DNA of 64,000 nt from Hymenobacter algoricola (GTDB lineage Bacteria > Bacteroidota > Bacteroidia > Cytophagales > Hymenobacteraceae), in the NCBI RefSeq assembly GCF_039539525.1, contig NZ_BAABDH010000103.1, positions 1-64,000 of the forward strand, read 5' to 3'. Both the position numbers and the translations under genes were made by a program. The notes beneath the pieces are model-generated. The model did not search any database and was not told the origin of the DNA. It saw nothing but the letters and a program-made list of their open reading frames with translations. Of this stretch, positions 49,726 through 57,737 are shown in pieces (the first letter of the stretch is position 1; every line of letters begins with the position of its first letter).

Positions 49726-51531
49726 ATGATGCACTCTTTTTTTCGGCGGCTGCTGGCTCTGGCCGTGGTACTGCTGCTGAGCCAGTTTACCCCGGTGCTG
49801 GCCGCCACGCTGCGCTACACGCTGGCCATGCCGGCCCCGCAAAGCCACTATTTCGAAGTTGAAATGGCCCTCGGGGGCTTTGGCAAGCAGTTCACGGACG
49901 TGAAAATGCCCGTGTGGGCGCCCGGTTCCTACCTGGTGCGGGAGTTTGCCAAAAACGTGGAAGGCTTCGCGGCCCAGGCCGGCTCCACGGCCCTGCGCAC
50001 CGAAAAAGTGGCCAAGAACACCTGGCGCGTATATCACCCCGGCGCCAAGGACTTCACCGTGCGCTACAAGGTGTACGCCTTCGAGCTGAGCGTGCGGACC
50101 AGCTTTATCGACGGGGCCCACGGCTACGTGAACGGCACCAGCGTCTTTATGTACCCCGATGGGGAGGTAAAGCTGCCCAGCACGCTGACCGTGCAGCCCG
50201 CGCCGGGCTGGGCGCAGGTGAGTACCAGCCTGAAGCCCGCCGCGGGCGGGGCCCCCTTCACCTTTAGCTCTGCTTCCTACGACGAGCTGGCCGACTCGCC
50301 CATCGAAATCGGCAACCAGAAGGTGATGACGTTTGACGTAAACGGCACGCCCCACACTGTGGCCATGTTCGGCACCGTGCAGTACGACGAAACCCGCCTG
50401 CTACGCGACATGAAGAAAACCTGCGAGGAAGCCCACCGGGTGGTGGGGCAGAATCCGCTGGACCGCTACGTGTTCATCATCCACAACATCGACCGGGGCA
50501 CGGGGGGCTTGGAGCACCTGTTTTCCACCACGCTGTCGGTATCGCGCAACGCCTACAGCTCGGAAGCGGGCTGGAAAGGCTTTCTGGGGCTGGTGGCCCA
50601 CGAGTATTTTCACCTCTGGAACGTGAAGCGCATTCGCCCGGTAGCGCTGGGGCCCTTCAACTACGACCAGGAAAACTACACCCGCATGCTGTGGGTGAGC
50701 GAGGGCGGCACCGAGTACTTCTCCAACCTGATTGTGCAGCGCGCGGGCTTCCTGACCCCGGACGCGTACTTGGCCGACCTGAGCAACAGCATCGGGCGGG
50801 TAGAAAACACCCCGGGCAACAAGCAGCAGTCGGCCGCCGAGTCGAGCTTCGACGCCTGGATCAAGTACTACCGGCCCAATGAAAACTCCGCCAACACCGG
50901 CATCAGCTACTACGACAAGGGCGAAGTCATCGGGGCCGTGCTGGACCTGATGATCATTCAGGCCACCAACGGCGAGAAGCACCTCGACGACGTGATGCGC
51001 TACCTCTACGCCCAGTACTACCAGAAACTGGGCCGGGGCTTCACCGATGCCGAGTACCAGGACGCGGTAGCCAAAGTGGCCGGCCGCCGCTTCGACGAGT
51101 TCTTCCGCAACAACGTGTACGGCATCCAGACGCTGGACTATGGCACGGCCCTGGGCTACGCCGGCCTCAAGCTGACCAGCACCCCCGTCACCACCGACGC
51201 CACGCTGGGGGCCAACTTCAGCCCCGCCGGCGGCAAATACACCGTGGCCAGCGTGCTGCGCGACGGCAGCGCCTGGCAGGGCGGTCTGAGCGTGGGCGAC
51301 GAAATACTGGCCCTGAACGGCACCCGCGTCACCGACGACCCCAACAAGGCCCTGGTGGGGGCGCCGGTGGGCGCCACAGTAACCCTGCTGGTAAACCGCG
51401 ACGGCCAGACGAAGGAGGTAAGCCTGCCGCTGCTGGCCGGCCAGGCCCAGCGTTACCGCATCGAGCGGCTGCCCAACCCTACCGAGCAGCAGCAGCGCGT
51501 GCTCAACAAGTGGCTGCCGGTAGCGAAGTAG
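49726..51531 (+). CDS. M61 family glycyl aminopeptidase with PDZ domain
   Basis: The 601-residue protein has a signal peptide (about 1-26), an N-terminal beta domain, the M61 catalytic domain with His292-Glu-Tyr-Phe-His296 (VAHEYFHLWNVKRIRP) and the distal ligand in WVSEGGTEYFSN, and a C-terminal PDZ domain (about 505-585: VLRDGSAWQGGLSVGDEILA). Family members remove N-terminal glycine or act on peptides in the periplasm. The PDZ domain may recognise hydrophobic C-termini. ATG 49726 is the first of a tandem ATGATG; either could be used. Confidence 0.92.
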   Translation: MMHSFFRRLLALAVVLLLSQFTPVLAATLRYTLAMPAPQSHYFEVEMALGGFGKQFTDVKMPVWAPGSYLVREFAKNVEGFAAQAGSTALRTEKVAKNTWRVYHPGAKDFTVRYKVYAFELSVRTSFIDGAHGYVNGTSVFMYPDGEVKLPSTLTVQPAPGWAQVSTSLKPAAGGAPFTFSSASYDELADSPIEIGNQKVMTFDVNGTPHTVAMFGTVQYDETRLLRDMKKTCEEAHRVVGQNPLDRYVFIIHNIDRGTGGLEHLFSTTLSVSRNAYSSEAGWKGFLGLVAHEYFHLWNVKRIRPVALGPFNYDQENYTRMLWVSEGGTEYFSNLIVQRAGFLTPDAYLADLSNSIGRVENTPGNKQQSAAESSFDAWIKYYRPNENSANTGISYYDKGEVIGAVLDLMIIQATNGEKHLDDVMRYLYAQYYQKLGRGFTDAEYQDAVAKVAGRRFDEFFRNNVYGIQTLDYGTALGYAGLKLTSTPVTTDATLGANFSPAGGKYTVASVLRDGSAWQGGLSVGDEILALNGTRVTDDPNKALVGAPVGATVTLLVNRDGQTKEVSLPLLAGQAQRYRIERLPNPTEQQQRVLNKWLPVAK

Positions 51532-51555
51532 CCCCGCCGCCCAGCCACAGGCAAA

Positions 51556-51592
51556 AAAGAGCCCCGTCCGGTACTGCCGGGCGGGGCTCTTT
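51556..51592. terminator. Terminator after the M61 gene
   Basis: AAAGAGCCCCGTCCGG (51556-51571) pairs with its inverse (51577-51592) with one G:T-type mismatch, loop 5. Confidence 0.85.
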
Positions 51593-51625
51593 GGGTTTTC
51601 AAACCCCTGCCTTGCCTTTGTAGGA

Positions 51626-51793
51626 TATAGGGGTAGGTTCGGAAGGTGCCGGGGTAGGTTCGGAACCTGGCGGGTGGGGTTCGGAAGCAGAACGTCGGGG
51701 TTTCAAACCCCACGGTAGGACTTCCGAAGGGGTGAGTCGGGGTTCGGAGCCCCGTCCGACAGGTTCCGAACCCGAACAATGGGGTTCCGGGCC
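51626..51793. repeat. Degenerate 21-bp tandem array with short dyad
   Basis: Eight in-phase 21-base units fill this stretch. On the + strand most end GGGGTTCGGAA or a variant: GGTAGGTTCGGAAGG at 51632-51646, GTAGGTTCGGAACC ending at 51667, GGGGTTCGGAAGC ending at 51688, and so on. The best units contain the dyad GGTTCGGAACC or GGTTCCGAACC. The unit length is a multiple of three, so all frames stay open; the minus frame reads SEP-type heptads. Rates and codon pattern do not favour coding. The array lies between convergent genes, beyond their terminators. Confidence 0.7.
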
Positions 51794-51994
51794 CCGGCCG
51801 CCGATTGCGGCGGGTTTTGCGGCCCCGACAAGCAAAAGGCGGCGGGCGTGAGGCCGGGTCTGCTCTCGAACAGGCAGGTAAAGCACTCTGGATACCCGAA
51901 GCTGAGCTGAAACCGACGCTTCTGCACTACAAAACGCCGACGGCGGCCCTGCCCCCGTTGGCTGCCACTTCCGTATTCCACCCGGCCAGCAAAG

Positions 51995-52027
51995 AAAAGC
52001 CCGTTCCGAAGTCCGCAACGGGCTTTT
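51995..52027. terminator. Terminator of the S8 protease gene (minus)
   Basis: AAAAGCCCGTT (51995-52005) pairs perfectly with AACGGGCTTTT (52017-52027), loop 11, just after the stop of the minus-strand gene at 52050. Confidence 0.8.
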
Positions 52028-52049
52028 CAGCAAGAGCATTCAGCCTACG

Positions 52050-53618
52050 CTACAGCGGCAGGGCGCCCACAGCGGAAGCCAGGTTTACGCGGCCCCAGCC
52101 AAAGCTGCCGCTGCGGGCCATGCGGTTGGAGCTGGCCGCCACGAGGCGGCTCATAATCTGGGCGCGGGTTTCGGTGGGGTATCTGGCCCACAGCACCGCC
52201 GTCATGCCGGCCATGCTGCTGGTGGCCACCGAGGAGCCGCCCACGGTGCTGGCCGCGTCGCCGCTCATGGCCAGCGTGAGCGGGCGCCGGTCGTTGCTGG
52301 CGCGCTGCATCACCACCGTAAACTCGACGTCGGCGCCCACGTGGCACTCGTCGCAGCGGGTGCTCAGGTCGGTTTTCTGGCCCGTTACGGCCACGCACTC
52401 GGGCAGGGAGGCCGGGTAGATGACGCCCGCCCAGCCGGCCGTCCAGTCGAAGGACGTACCGGCGGCGCAGAAGATCAGTTTGCCCCGGTCGTAGGCGTAG
52501 CGGATGGCGTCGGCCAGCTGCGAGGAGCTGGTGAGCCGGCCCAGGCTCATGCTGATGATGCGCACATCGGCGCGGTTGGCGGCCAGCACGTAGGCGTCCG
52601 ACACGCCCTTCAGCTCGCGGCTGCCGTCGATGAAGACGTCTTCGGTGGCGTGAATCGTAATCAGGTTGGCGTTGTAGGCCACGCCTACCGAAGCGCCGTC
52701 GGTGCCGCGGGGCCCGGCGCAGGCCCCGGCCATGCTGGTGCCGTGCCCGCAGTCGTCGTTGGCCGTGGGCGTGTCGCCGTAGGGAATGCCGAACAGGGAG
52801 TTGCGCGGCAGCGTGGCCAGGCGCTCAACGGTGCGGCCCGAGCTCAGGCCCTGGTTGAAAGCCGCCCCCAGATTTTCCTGCGCGTCGGAGCAGCCCGTAT
52901 CGATGATGACCACCTTCATGCCCCGGCCCGTGCTCTGACTCCAGCTGGTGCGGATGCCGTGGTACTGGTCGGCCTGACTCCACGACGACTTGCTGCCGTT
53001 GCTGAGCACCGTGTAGTCGTCGCCGGCCACCAGCCCGGCCGTGGCGGTATTGTTGCCGCAGCCGCTGTTGGAGAGGGAAGCGGCCGTTTTGTGAGCTACC
53101 GGGTGGTAAGGCTCGTAGCCCATGGGCTCGGCGTAGCGCACCAGCCCCGACTGGCGCAGGCGCCGCACCGTGCTCAGCTGATGCACCTCCACGTCGAGCA
53201 CCGGCAGCACGTTCTCGTCAAACACCACCAGCTGCTCCAGCGTCAGCGTGGGGTTGGCTTTGCGCTCTTCTTCCAGGATGATCTGCAGCACCTGCTGCCG
53301 GGCCGCGAGCCAGTCGGCGTCCTGGCTGGCATTGGCCGGCAGGGCGGTGCCGGGGGCGGTGCCCGCCGCCCGGTAGCCCACCGCCAGCACGAAGTCGGAG
53401 CGGGTCAGGGCGCTCCACACGGCGTGGTCGGTAGCGGCCGACCAGTCAAAGCGGCCCTGCTGGCGGAGCCCGCGCCAGATCTGGTCGTCGAGCTGCTGGG
53501 TGGTGAGGGCTTCGGTGGGGCTTTCGGGCGCCGCCGGGGCCGCCATTTCGGCCTGCTGCTGACAGCCGGCCAGGGTAAGCGCCAGCAGGGCCGCGGGCGC
53601 CAGGGTAGAAGTACGCAT
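52050..53618 (-). CDS. S8 family subtilisin-like lipoprotein
   Basis: The 522-residue protein has a lipoprotein signal (LAGC, Cys19), an N-terminal domain (about 30-190) and an S8 catalytic domain with Asp240 (VVIIDTGCSD), His292 (CGHGTSMAGA) and Ser468 in ATSSMAGMTA. The usual GTSMA(S/T)P is thus altered to TSSMAG without the proline. Extra Cys (residues near GCSD, DDCGHG, RCDECH) suggest disulfides or metal binding. It is probably a cell-surface or periplasmic protease with a modified active-site loop. ATG 53618 is set by the signal. Confidence 0.88.
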   Translation of the reverse strand: MRTSTLAPAALLALTLAGCQQQAEMAAPAAPESPTEALTTQQLDDQIWRGLRQQGRFDWSAATDHAVWSALTRSDFVLAVGYRAAGTAPGTALPANASQDADWLAARQQVLQIILEEERKANPTLTLEQLVVFDENVLPVLDVEVHQLSTVRRLRQSGLVRYAEPMGYEPYHPVAHKTAASLSNSGCGNNTATAGLVAGDDYTVLSNGSKSSWSQADQYHGIRTSWSQSTGRGMKVVIIDTGCSDAQENLGAAFNQGLSSGRTVERLATLPRNSLFGIPYGDTPTANDDCGHGTSMAGACAGPRGTDGASVGVAYNANLITIHATEDVFIDGSRELKGVSDAYVLAANRADVRIISMSLGRLTSSSQLADAIRYAYDRGKLIFCAAGTSFDWTAGWAGVIYPASLPECVAVTGQKTDLSTRCDECHVGADVEFTVVMQRASNDRRPLTLAMSGDAASTVGGSSVATSSMAGMTAVLWARYPTETRAQIMSRLVAASSNRMARSGSFGWGRVNLASAVGALPL

Positions 53619-53734
53619 AAGACAGTGGGTTTTGGTGGTGGATTGGAGAGAACAGGAACATAAGGAAAGGATAATATTTTTGGTATGCAAGCCGCGTAAA
53701 TCACTCAGCCACAGGGACAAGGGGGTAGCAACAG

Positions 53735-53769
53735 AAAAAGGCCCCGGCGCAGTGCGTCGGGGCCTTTTT
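53735..53769. terminator. Terminator after the kup gene
   Basis: AAAAAGGCCCCG (53735-53746) pairs perfectly with CGGGGCCTTTTT (53758-53769), loop 11. It follows the minus-strand stop at 53810. Confidence 0.8.
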
Positions 53770-53809
53770 GCAAGGGTGCTTTGCCAGCAGTAAGCTGAGC
53801 GCCGGGAGG

Positions 53810-55753
53810 TTACATCACCCGCTTCAGGGCCACGTCGCGCACCGGGGTGATGACGAGCGGTACCTTTTCCACCTTCACCGAGCTGGTGTCGAGGCCGAAG
53901 TATTTGTCTTCGGAAGCAATGAACTGCTTGATGTAGAAGTAGGCCTGCATCACGAGCTTTTCCACCAGGGGGAAGTCGTTTTCGACCGAGAGGAACTTCT
54001 CCAGCACCACGAAGCGGAAGTCGCCGGTCACGTGCTGCTTGCTCAGCGACTCGTAGCGGGAGGTGATGTCCACTTCCTTGTTGCGCACCAGGTCCTCCAC
54101 CACCTTGCGGAAGTACAGGTTGATGCGCTGCTCTACCCGGAAGCCCAGGCGGAAGGTGATGCGGAAGGCATCGTCCGGGGCCAGCTCGTGTACTTTGTAT
54201 TCCATCGTGTAGGGTTCGTCGGTGGTGTCGACGTGCACAAACCAATAGATGTCGGCGCGCTTGGGCCGCTTCTGGAAGATGGAATAGATGATCTTGGACT
54301 CGATTTCGGAAGCCCGCTCGGCCGAGGTCATAAATACCAGGTGGGTAGAGTACTTGGGTACCGTGTCGTCGTCGGAAAGCTGCTTCAGCGCTTCCATATA
54401 CGGCTCGATCTTGACGAACTCCGTCAGGCGGCGCTTGATGTAGTAGGCCCGCAGCCAGGTGTACATCACCGCTATCAGGGCTGCGCCAATGGCCAGGGAC
54501 ACCCAGCCGCCGTGGGGAAACTTAATCAGGTTGGCAATCAGAAAGGAGCCTTCGATGCCGCCGTAGAGCAGCGCAAACAGCACCACCACCACCATCGGCA
54601 CCCGGCGGGAGCGGAGCCACACGGTGAGCAGCAGCGTAGTCATAAGCATGGTGAGCGTGATGGCCAGGCCGTAGGCGGCTTCCATGTTGCTGGACTCGCG
54701 GAAGTAGAGCACCACCCCGATGCAGCCCAGCAGCAGCAGGCGGTTCATGCTGGGCACGAAGAGCTGGCCCTTCACGTCGGTAGGGTAGTTGAGCTTCACC
54801 TTGGGCCACATGTTGAGGCGAATGGCCTCGGCCACCAGCGTGAAGGAGCCCGTGATGAGCGCCTGGGAGGCAATGATGGCGGCAATAGTGGCAATGCCGA
54901 TGCCGATGAGCAGAAACCACGACGGCATCAGCTCATAAAACGGGTTGCGGCCGTTGAGCTGCTGCCCCTGGTGGGCGAGCAGCCAGGCGCCCTGGCCGAA
55001 GTAGTTGAGCACCAGGGCTGTCTTAACGAAGATCCAGCTGATGCGGATGTTGCCCTTGCCGCAGTGGCCCAGGTCGGAATACAGCGCCTCGGCCCCGGTG
55101 GTGCACAGGAATACTGCGCCCAGCAACCAGAAGCCCCCGGGGTATTCTACCAGCAGCATGTAGGCATAGTAGGGGTTCACGGCCTTCAGAATCTCGGGAT
55201 TCTGGATAATCCAGCTGCCGCCCAGCAGGGCCAGCATGCTGAACCACAGCAGCATAATCGGTCCAAAGGCCTTGCCGACAATCTGGGTGCCGAAGCTTTG
55301 GAGCAGAAAAAGGCCCGCAATGATGGCAATGACGATGTAGACAATGACGTCCTGACTGAGCTGCGGGTATACCTGCTTGAGGCCTTCAATGGCGGAAGCC
55401 ACCGAAATGGGGGGCGTAATCACGCCATCGGCCAGCAGGGCCGCCCCGCCGATAATGGCCGGGATGGTCAGCCAGGTAGCGCGACGGCGTACCAGGGCGT
55501 AGAGCGAAAAAATACCCCCTTCGCCGTTGTTGTCGGCATTGAGGGTGAGCAACACGTACTTGATGGTCGTTTGCAGCGTGAGGGTCCACAGGACGCAGGA
55601 AATGCCGCCGAGTACCAGCCGAGGGTCGATGAGCTCGGGCACGATGGCCTTCATCACGTACAGGGGAGAGGTGCCGATATCACCGTATATGATGCCCAAG
55701 GCAATGAGCAGACCCGCAGTTGAAATAGCGGTGTGCTGGTGTTTGGCGTCCAT
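53810..55753 (-). CDS. kup: Kup-type potassium uptake protein
   Basis: The 647-residue protein has the K+ transporter (HAK/KUP) signature IYGDIGTSPLYVMKAIV near residue 25, GEGGIFSLYALVRR, LADGVITPPISVASAIEGLK and about 12 membrane segments in the first 430 residues, followed by a 210-residue cytosolic C-terminal region. Kup is a low-rate, proton-coupled K+ importer. ATG 55753 is preceded by a TACCTTTG promoter box at 55794-55801. With the channel at 5663-6736 it gives two K+ routes in this window. Confidence 0.95.
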   Translation of the reverse strand: MDAKHQHTAISTAGLLIALGIIYGDIGTSPLYVMKAIVPELIDPRLVLGGISCVLWTLTLQTTIKYVLLTLNADNNGEGGIFSLYALVRRRATWLTIPAIIGGAALLADGVITPPISVASAIEGLKQVYPQLSQDVIVYIVIAIIAGLFLLQSFGTQIVGKAFGPIMLLWFSMLALLGGSWIIQNPEILKAVNPYYAYMLLVEYPGGFWLLGAVFLCTTGAEALYSDLGHCGKGNIRISWIFVKTALVLNYFGQGAWLLAHQGQQLNGRNPFYELMPSWFLLIGIGIATIAAIIASQALITGSFTLVAEAIRLNMWPKVKLNYPTDVKGQLFVPSMNRLLLLGCIGVVLYFRESSNMEAAYGLAITLTMLMTTLLLTVWLRSRRVPMVVVVLFALLYGGIEGSFLIANLIKFPHGGWVSLAIGAALIAVMYTWLRAYYIKRRLTEFVKIEPYMEALKQLSDDDTVPKYSTHLVFMTSAERASEIESKIIYSIFQKRPKRADIYWFVHVDTTDEPYTMEYKVHELAPDDAFRITFRLGFRVEQRINLYFRKVVEDLVRNKEVDITSRYESLSKQHVTGDFRFVVLEKFLSVENDFPLVEKLVMQAYFYIKQFIASEDKYFGLDTSSVKVEKVPLVITPVRDVALKRVM

Positions 55754-55793
55754 GAGGAAAGTAAAAGGGAATATACGCGGGTTGAAAAGCGGC

Positions 55794-55801
55794 CAAAGGT
55801 A
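55794..55801 (-). promoter_or_regulatory. Bacteroidota -7 box of kup (TACCTTTG)
   Basis: The minus strand reads TACCTTTG here, 41 bases before the kup ATG. Confidence 0.6.
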
Positions 55802-55862
55802 GGGCAAATGCGCCGAACGAAAAGGCTCCGGCCCTCACGCGTACCTGCTTAAAAAAGGCGGG

Positions 55863-56450
55863 TTACGGCAGAAAAAAAGGTGGGCCTTCGGGCGGCAACG
55901 GCGATTCCGGATCCTGCAACGCCTCCTGCTCGGCCTGCCAGGTCAGGGCCGCCGCCGCCGCGGCCGCCGCCTCGTCGTGGCGCAGCTGAATGCGGCGGTT
56001 GGTGGCCGCCGCCAGCCGCTGCCAGGCATCGGTGGCTCCGGGCAGCGAGAAATAAACGGCCTCGCGGCCCAGCCGGAATATCCGCAGCCGGTTGGTGCCC
56101 CGGGTTCCGTAGGCCAGCAGCAGCGCCCCGGCCGTGATGCCCAGCATGGCCGGGCTCGTACGCAGCCAGTGCTGCAAAAAAGCCAGCAGGAAGCCGGCCA
56201 GGGTGAAGCCGCCCAGCAGAAACCACAGCAGCCAGCGCACGGGTGTGAGCTCCACGCCTTCCAGCTCCAGCAGCGAGAAGGACTGACCCCGCACTTCCAG
56301 CCGGTCATCGGTCAGCACCAGGCGGCCGTCTTCACTGCGCAGTGTGGGCAGGGAAGCTGGTTCCGGCGCTGGCGGCGGACCAGCAGCGGCCGGGGAAGGC
56401 CCGGGCGTGGGCTCCGGGACGCCGGCTGGCGGCAGGGGTGGGGTGGTCAT
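55863..56450 (-). CDS. Hypothetical membrane protein with Pro-rich N-terminus
   Basis: The 195-residue protein begins with a Pro/Ala/Gly-rich, probably disordered stretch (about 1-38), then a beta-rich segment (RLVLTDDRLEVRGQSFSLLE), two membrane segments (about 70-92 and 100-118) and a helical C-terminal half (REAVYFSLPGATDAWQRLAA) rich in alanine. It resembles small Bacteroidota proteins with a PH-like or DUF6232-type domain, but I am not sure. ATG 56450 is chosen over 56495 because the extra residues are not conserved in pattern. It lies 99 bases from the FKBP gene. Confidence 0.65.
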   Translation of the reverse strand: MTTPPLPPAGVPEPTPGPSPAAAGPPPAPEPASLPTLRSEDGRLVLTDDRLEVRGQSFSLLELEGVELTPVRWLLWFLLGGFTLAGFLLAFLQHWLRTSPAMLGITAGALLLAYGTRGTNRLRIFRLGREAVYFSLPGATDAWQRLAAATNRRIQLRHDEAAAAAAAALTWQAEQEALQDPESPLPPEGPPFFLP

Positions 56451-56549
56451 GGGGGAGGAAGGGCCGAACGAAGGCTCCGCCGTAGCGGTGCGCACCCAGC
56501 GAGGCCGGGTGGCATGGGCTACGGCGGAAGCCGACTGGTTCGGGGTACT

Positions 56550-57185
56550 TCAGTTGTTTACTTTCAGCAGCTCCACGTCGAAGATCAGGGCCGAGTCGGG
56601 GCCAATGTCGCGGCCGGCGCCGCGCTTGCCGTACGCCATTTCCGAGGGAATGTACAGGCGCCACTTCGAGCCTTCGGGCATCAGCTGCAGGGCTTCTGTC
56701 CAGCCGGCAATAACCTGGTTGACGCCAAACGTGGCGGGCTGGCCGCGCTGGTAGCTGCTGTCGAATACGGTGCCGTTGAGCAGCGTGCCGTGGTAGTGGG
56801 TGGTTACCGAGCTGCCGGGGCCGGGCTTGGCGCCGCTGCCTTCGGTCAGCACTTCGTACTGCAGGCCGCTGGGCAGGGTGTGTACGCCGGCTTTGTTCTT
56901 GTTTTCGGCCAGGAAGTCTTCCCCGGCCTGCTTGTTGTTGCTCATATCTGCGGAATTGGTGGTGTCGTCATCTTCGTCTTCGGGGCCGCCCATCTGGGCC
57001 TGCAGCTGCTCCATGGCTTCGCGCATCTGGTCCTGGTCGAGGCGGCTGGGCTGGCCGCTGAGGCCTTCCTTCATGCTGGCGGCCAGCACGTCCACGTCCA
57101 GGTCGAGGCCCTGCTGGGAAAAGTTGCGGGCCAGGTCGCGCCCGATGATGTAGCTGATCTGCTCCTTGAGGCTGGTCAAGTCCAT
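56550..57185 (-). CDS. FKBP-type peptidyl-prolyl isomerase
   Basis: The 211-residue protein has an N-terminal helical dimerisation domain like FkpA/Mip (MDLTSLKEQISYIIGRDLAR), an acidic linker (EDEDDDTTNS) and a C-terminal FKBP domain with the substrate pocket residues in HYHGTLLNGTVFDSSYQRGQ, FGVNQVIAGWTEALQLM and KWRLYIPSEMAYGKRGAG. It has no signal peptide, so it is probably cytosolic. It catalyses cis-trans proline isomerisation and may act as a chaperone. ATG 57185. Confidence 0.93.
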   Translation of the reverse strand: MDLTSLKEQISYIIGRDLARNFSQQGLDLDVDVLAASMKEGLSGQPSRLDQDQMREAMEQLQAQMGGPEDEDDDTTNSADMSNNKQAGEDFLAENKNKAGVHTLPSGLQYEVLTEGSGAKPGPGSSVTTHYHGTLLNGTVFDSSYQRGQPATFGVNQVIAGWTEALQLMPEGSKWRLYIPSEMAYGKRGAGRDIGPDSALIFDVELLKVNN

Positions 57186-57392
57186 AAATCACTGGTTTTT
57201 GCCGCTTTCCGCCTTCTCCGGTGGGCCCGGGAAAAAATAGCGAAAGCCAGCGGTGAGAGAATGCCGGCTGCCCCGCGGGAGCGGCCGAACTGTGAAGTAC
57301 CGAAAACAGCCGGGAATGGATGTGGTTTTTTTCAGCCCCGCAGGCTAACCCGCTGAGTCAGACGCCGGGATTCTTTTCGGCCCAAAAACAAA

Positions 57393-57416
57393 AAAGCTCC
57401 GCCAGGGCGGAGCTTT
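57393..57416. terminator. Terminator downstream of the small peptide gene
   Basis: AAAGCTCCGC (57393-57402) pairs perfectly with GCGGAGCTTT (57407-57416), loop CAGG, 29 bases beyond the stop of the 44-codon gene. Confidence 0.75.
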
Positions 57417-57444
57417 GCGGGACGAAACCAGCAGCTGGCTAGGC

Positions 57445-57579
57445 TTAGCAGTAATAGCTCTGGTCTTCGCCGTGCAGGTCGAAGTGCAGGTTCAGGTTCA
57501 GGACTTGGGCGGTCAGGTAGCCCAAAGAACCCAGGCTGCTCAGTAACAGCAGCGACGAAAGGGCAGTGGTCTTTTTCAT
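57445..57579 (-). CDS. 44-residue exported peptide
   Basis: ATG 57579 opens a 44-codon gene with a typical signal peptide: MKKTTALSSLLLLSSLGSLG, then YLTAQ. The remaining 19 or so residues (VLNLNLHFDL to DQSYYC) are polar and end in Tyr-Tyr-Cys. It has its own candidate promoter box at 57620-57627 and a following terminator, which support a real gene. Family and function are unknown. It could be a peptide signal, a toxin-like peptide or a small envelope protein. Confidence 0.6.
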   Translation of the reverse strand: MKKTTALSSLLLLSSLGSLGYLTAQVLNLNLHFDLHGEDQSYYC

Positions 57580-57619
57580 GGCAAAGATGATATGTAAAAG
57601 CAATTCAGCTTGTTGGATG

Positions 57620-57666
57620 CAAAGATAATACGCAACGGGCGATAAAGTGTTATGCTAGCAGCATAA
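57620..57666 (-). promoter_or_regulatory. Promoter box and palindrome upstream of the small peptide gene
   Basis: The minus strand reads TATCTTTG at 57620-57627 (TANNTTTG), 41 bases before the ATG. TTATGCT (57650-57656) pairs with AGCATAA (57660-57666), a 7-base inverted repeat over the -33 region that could be an operator. Confidence 0.5.
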
Positions 57667-57737
57667 ATTAACCTGGGCGTAACTCAGCCAGCAGCCACGC
57701 TCCCCGACCGGCCGGCAAGCCGGGTGCGGCCCGGTTG

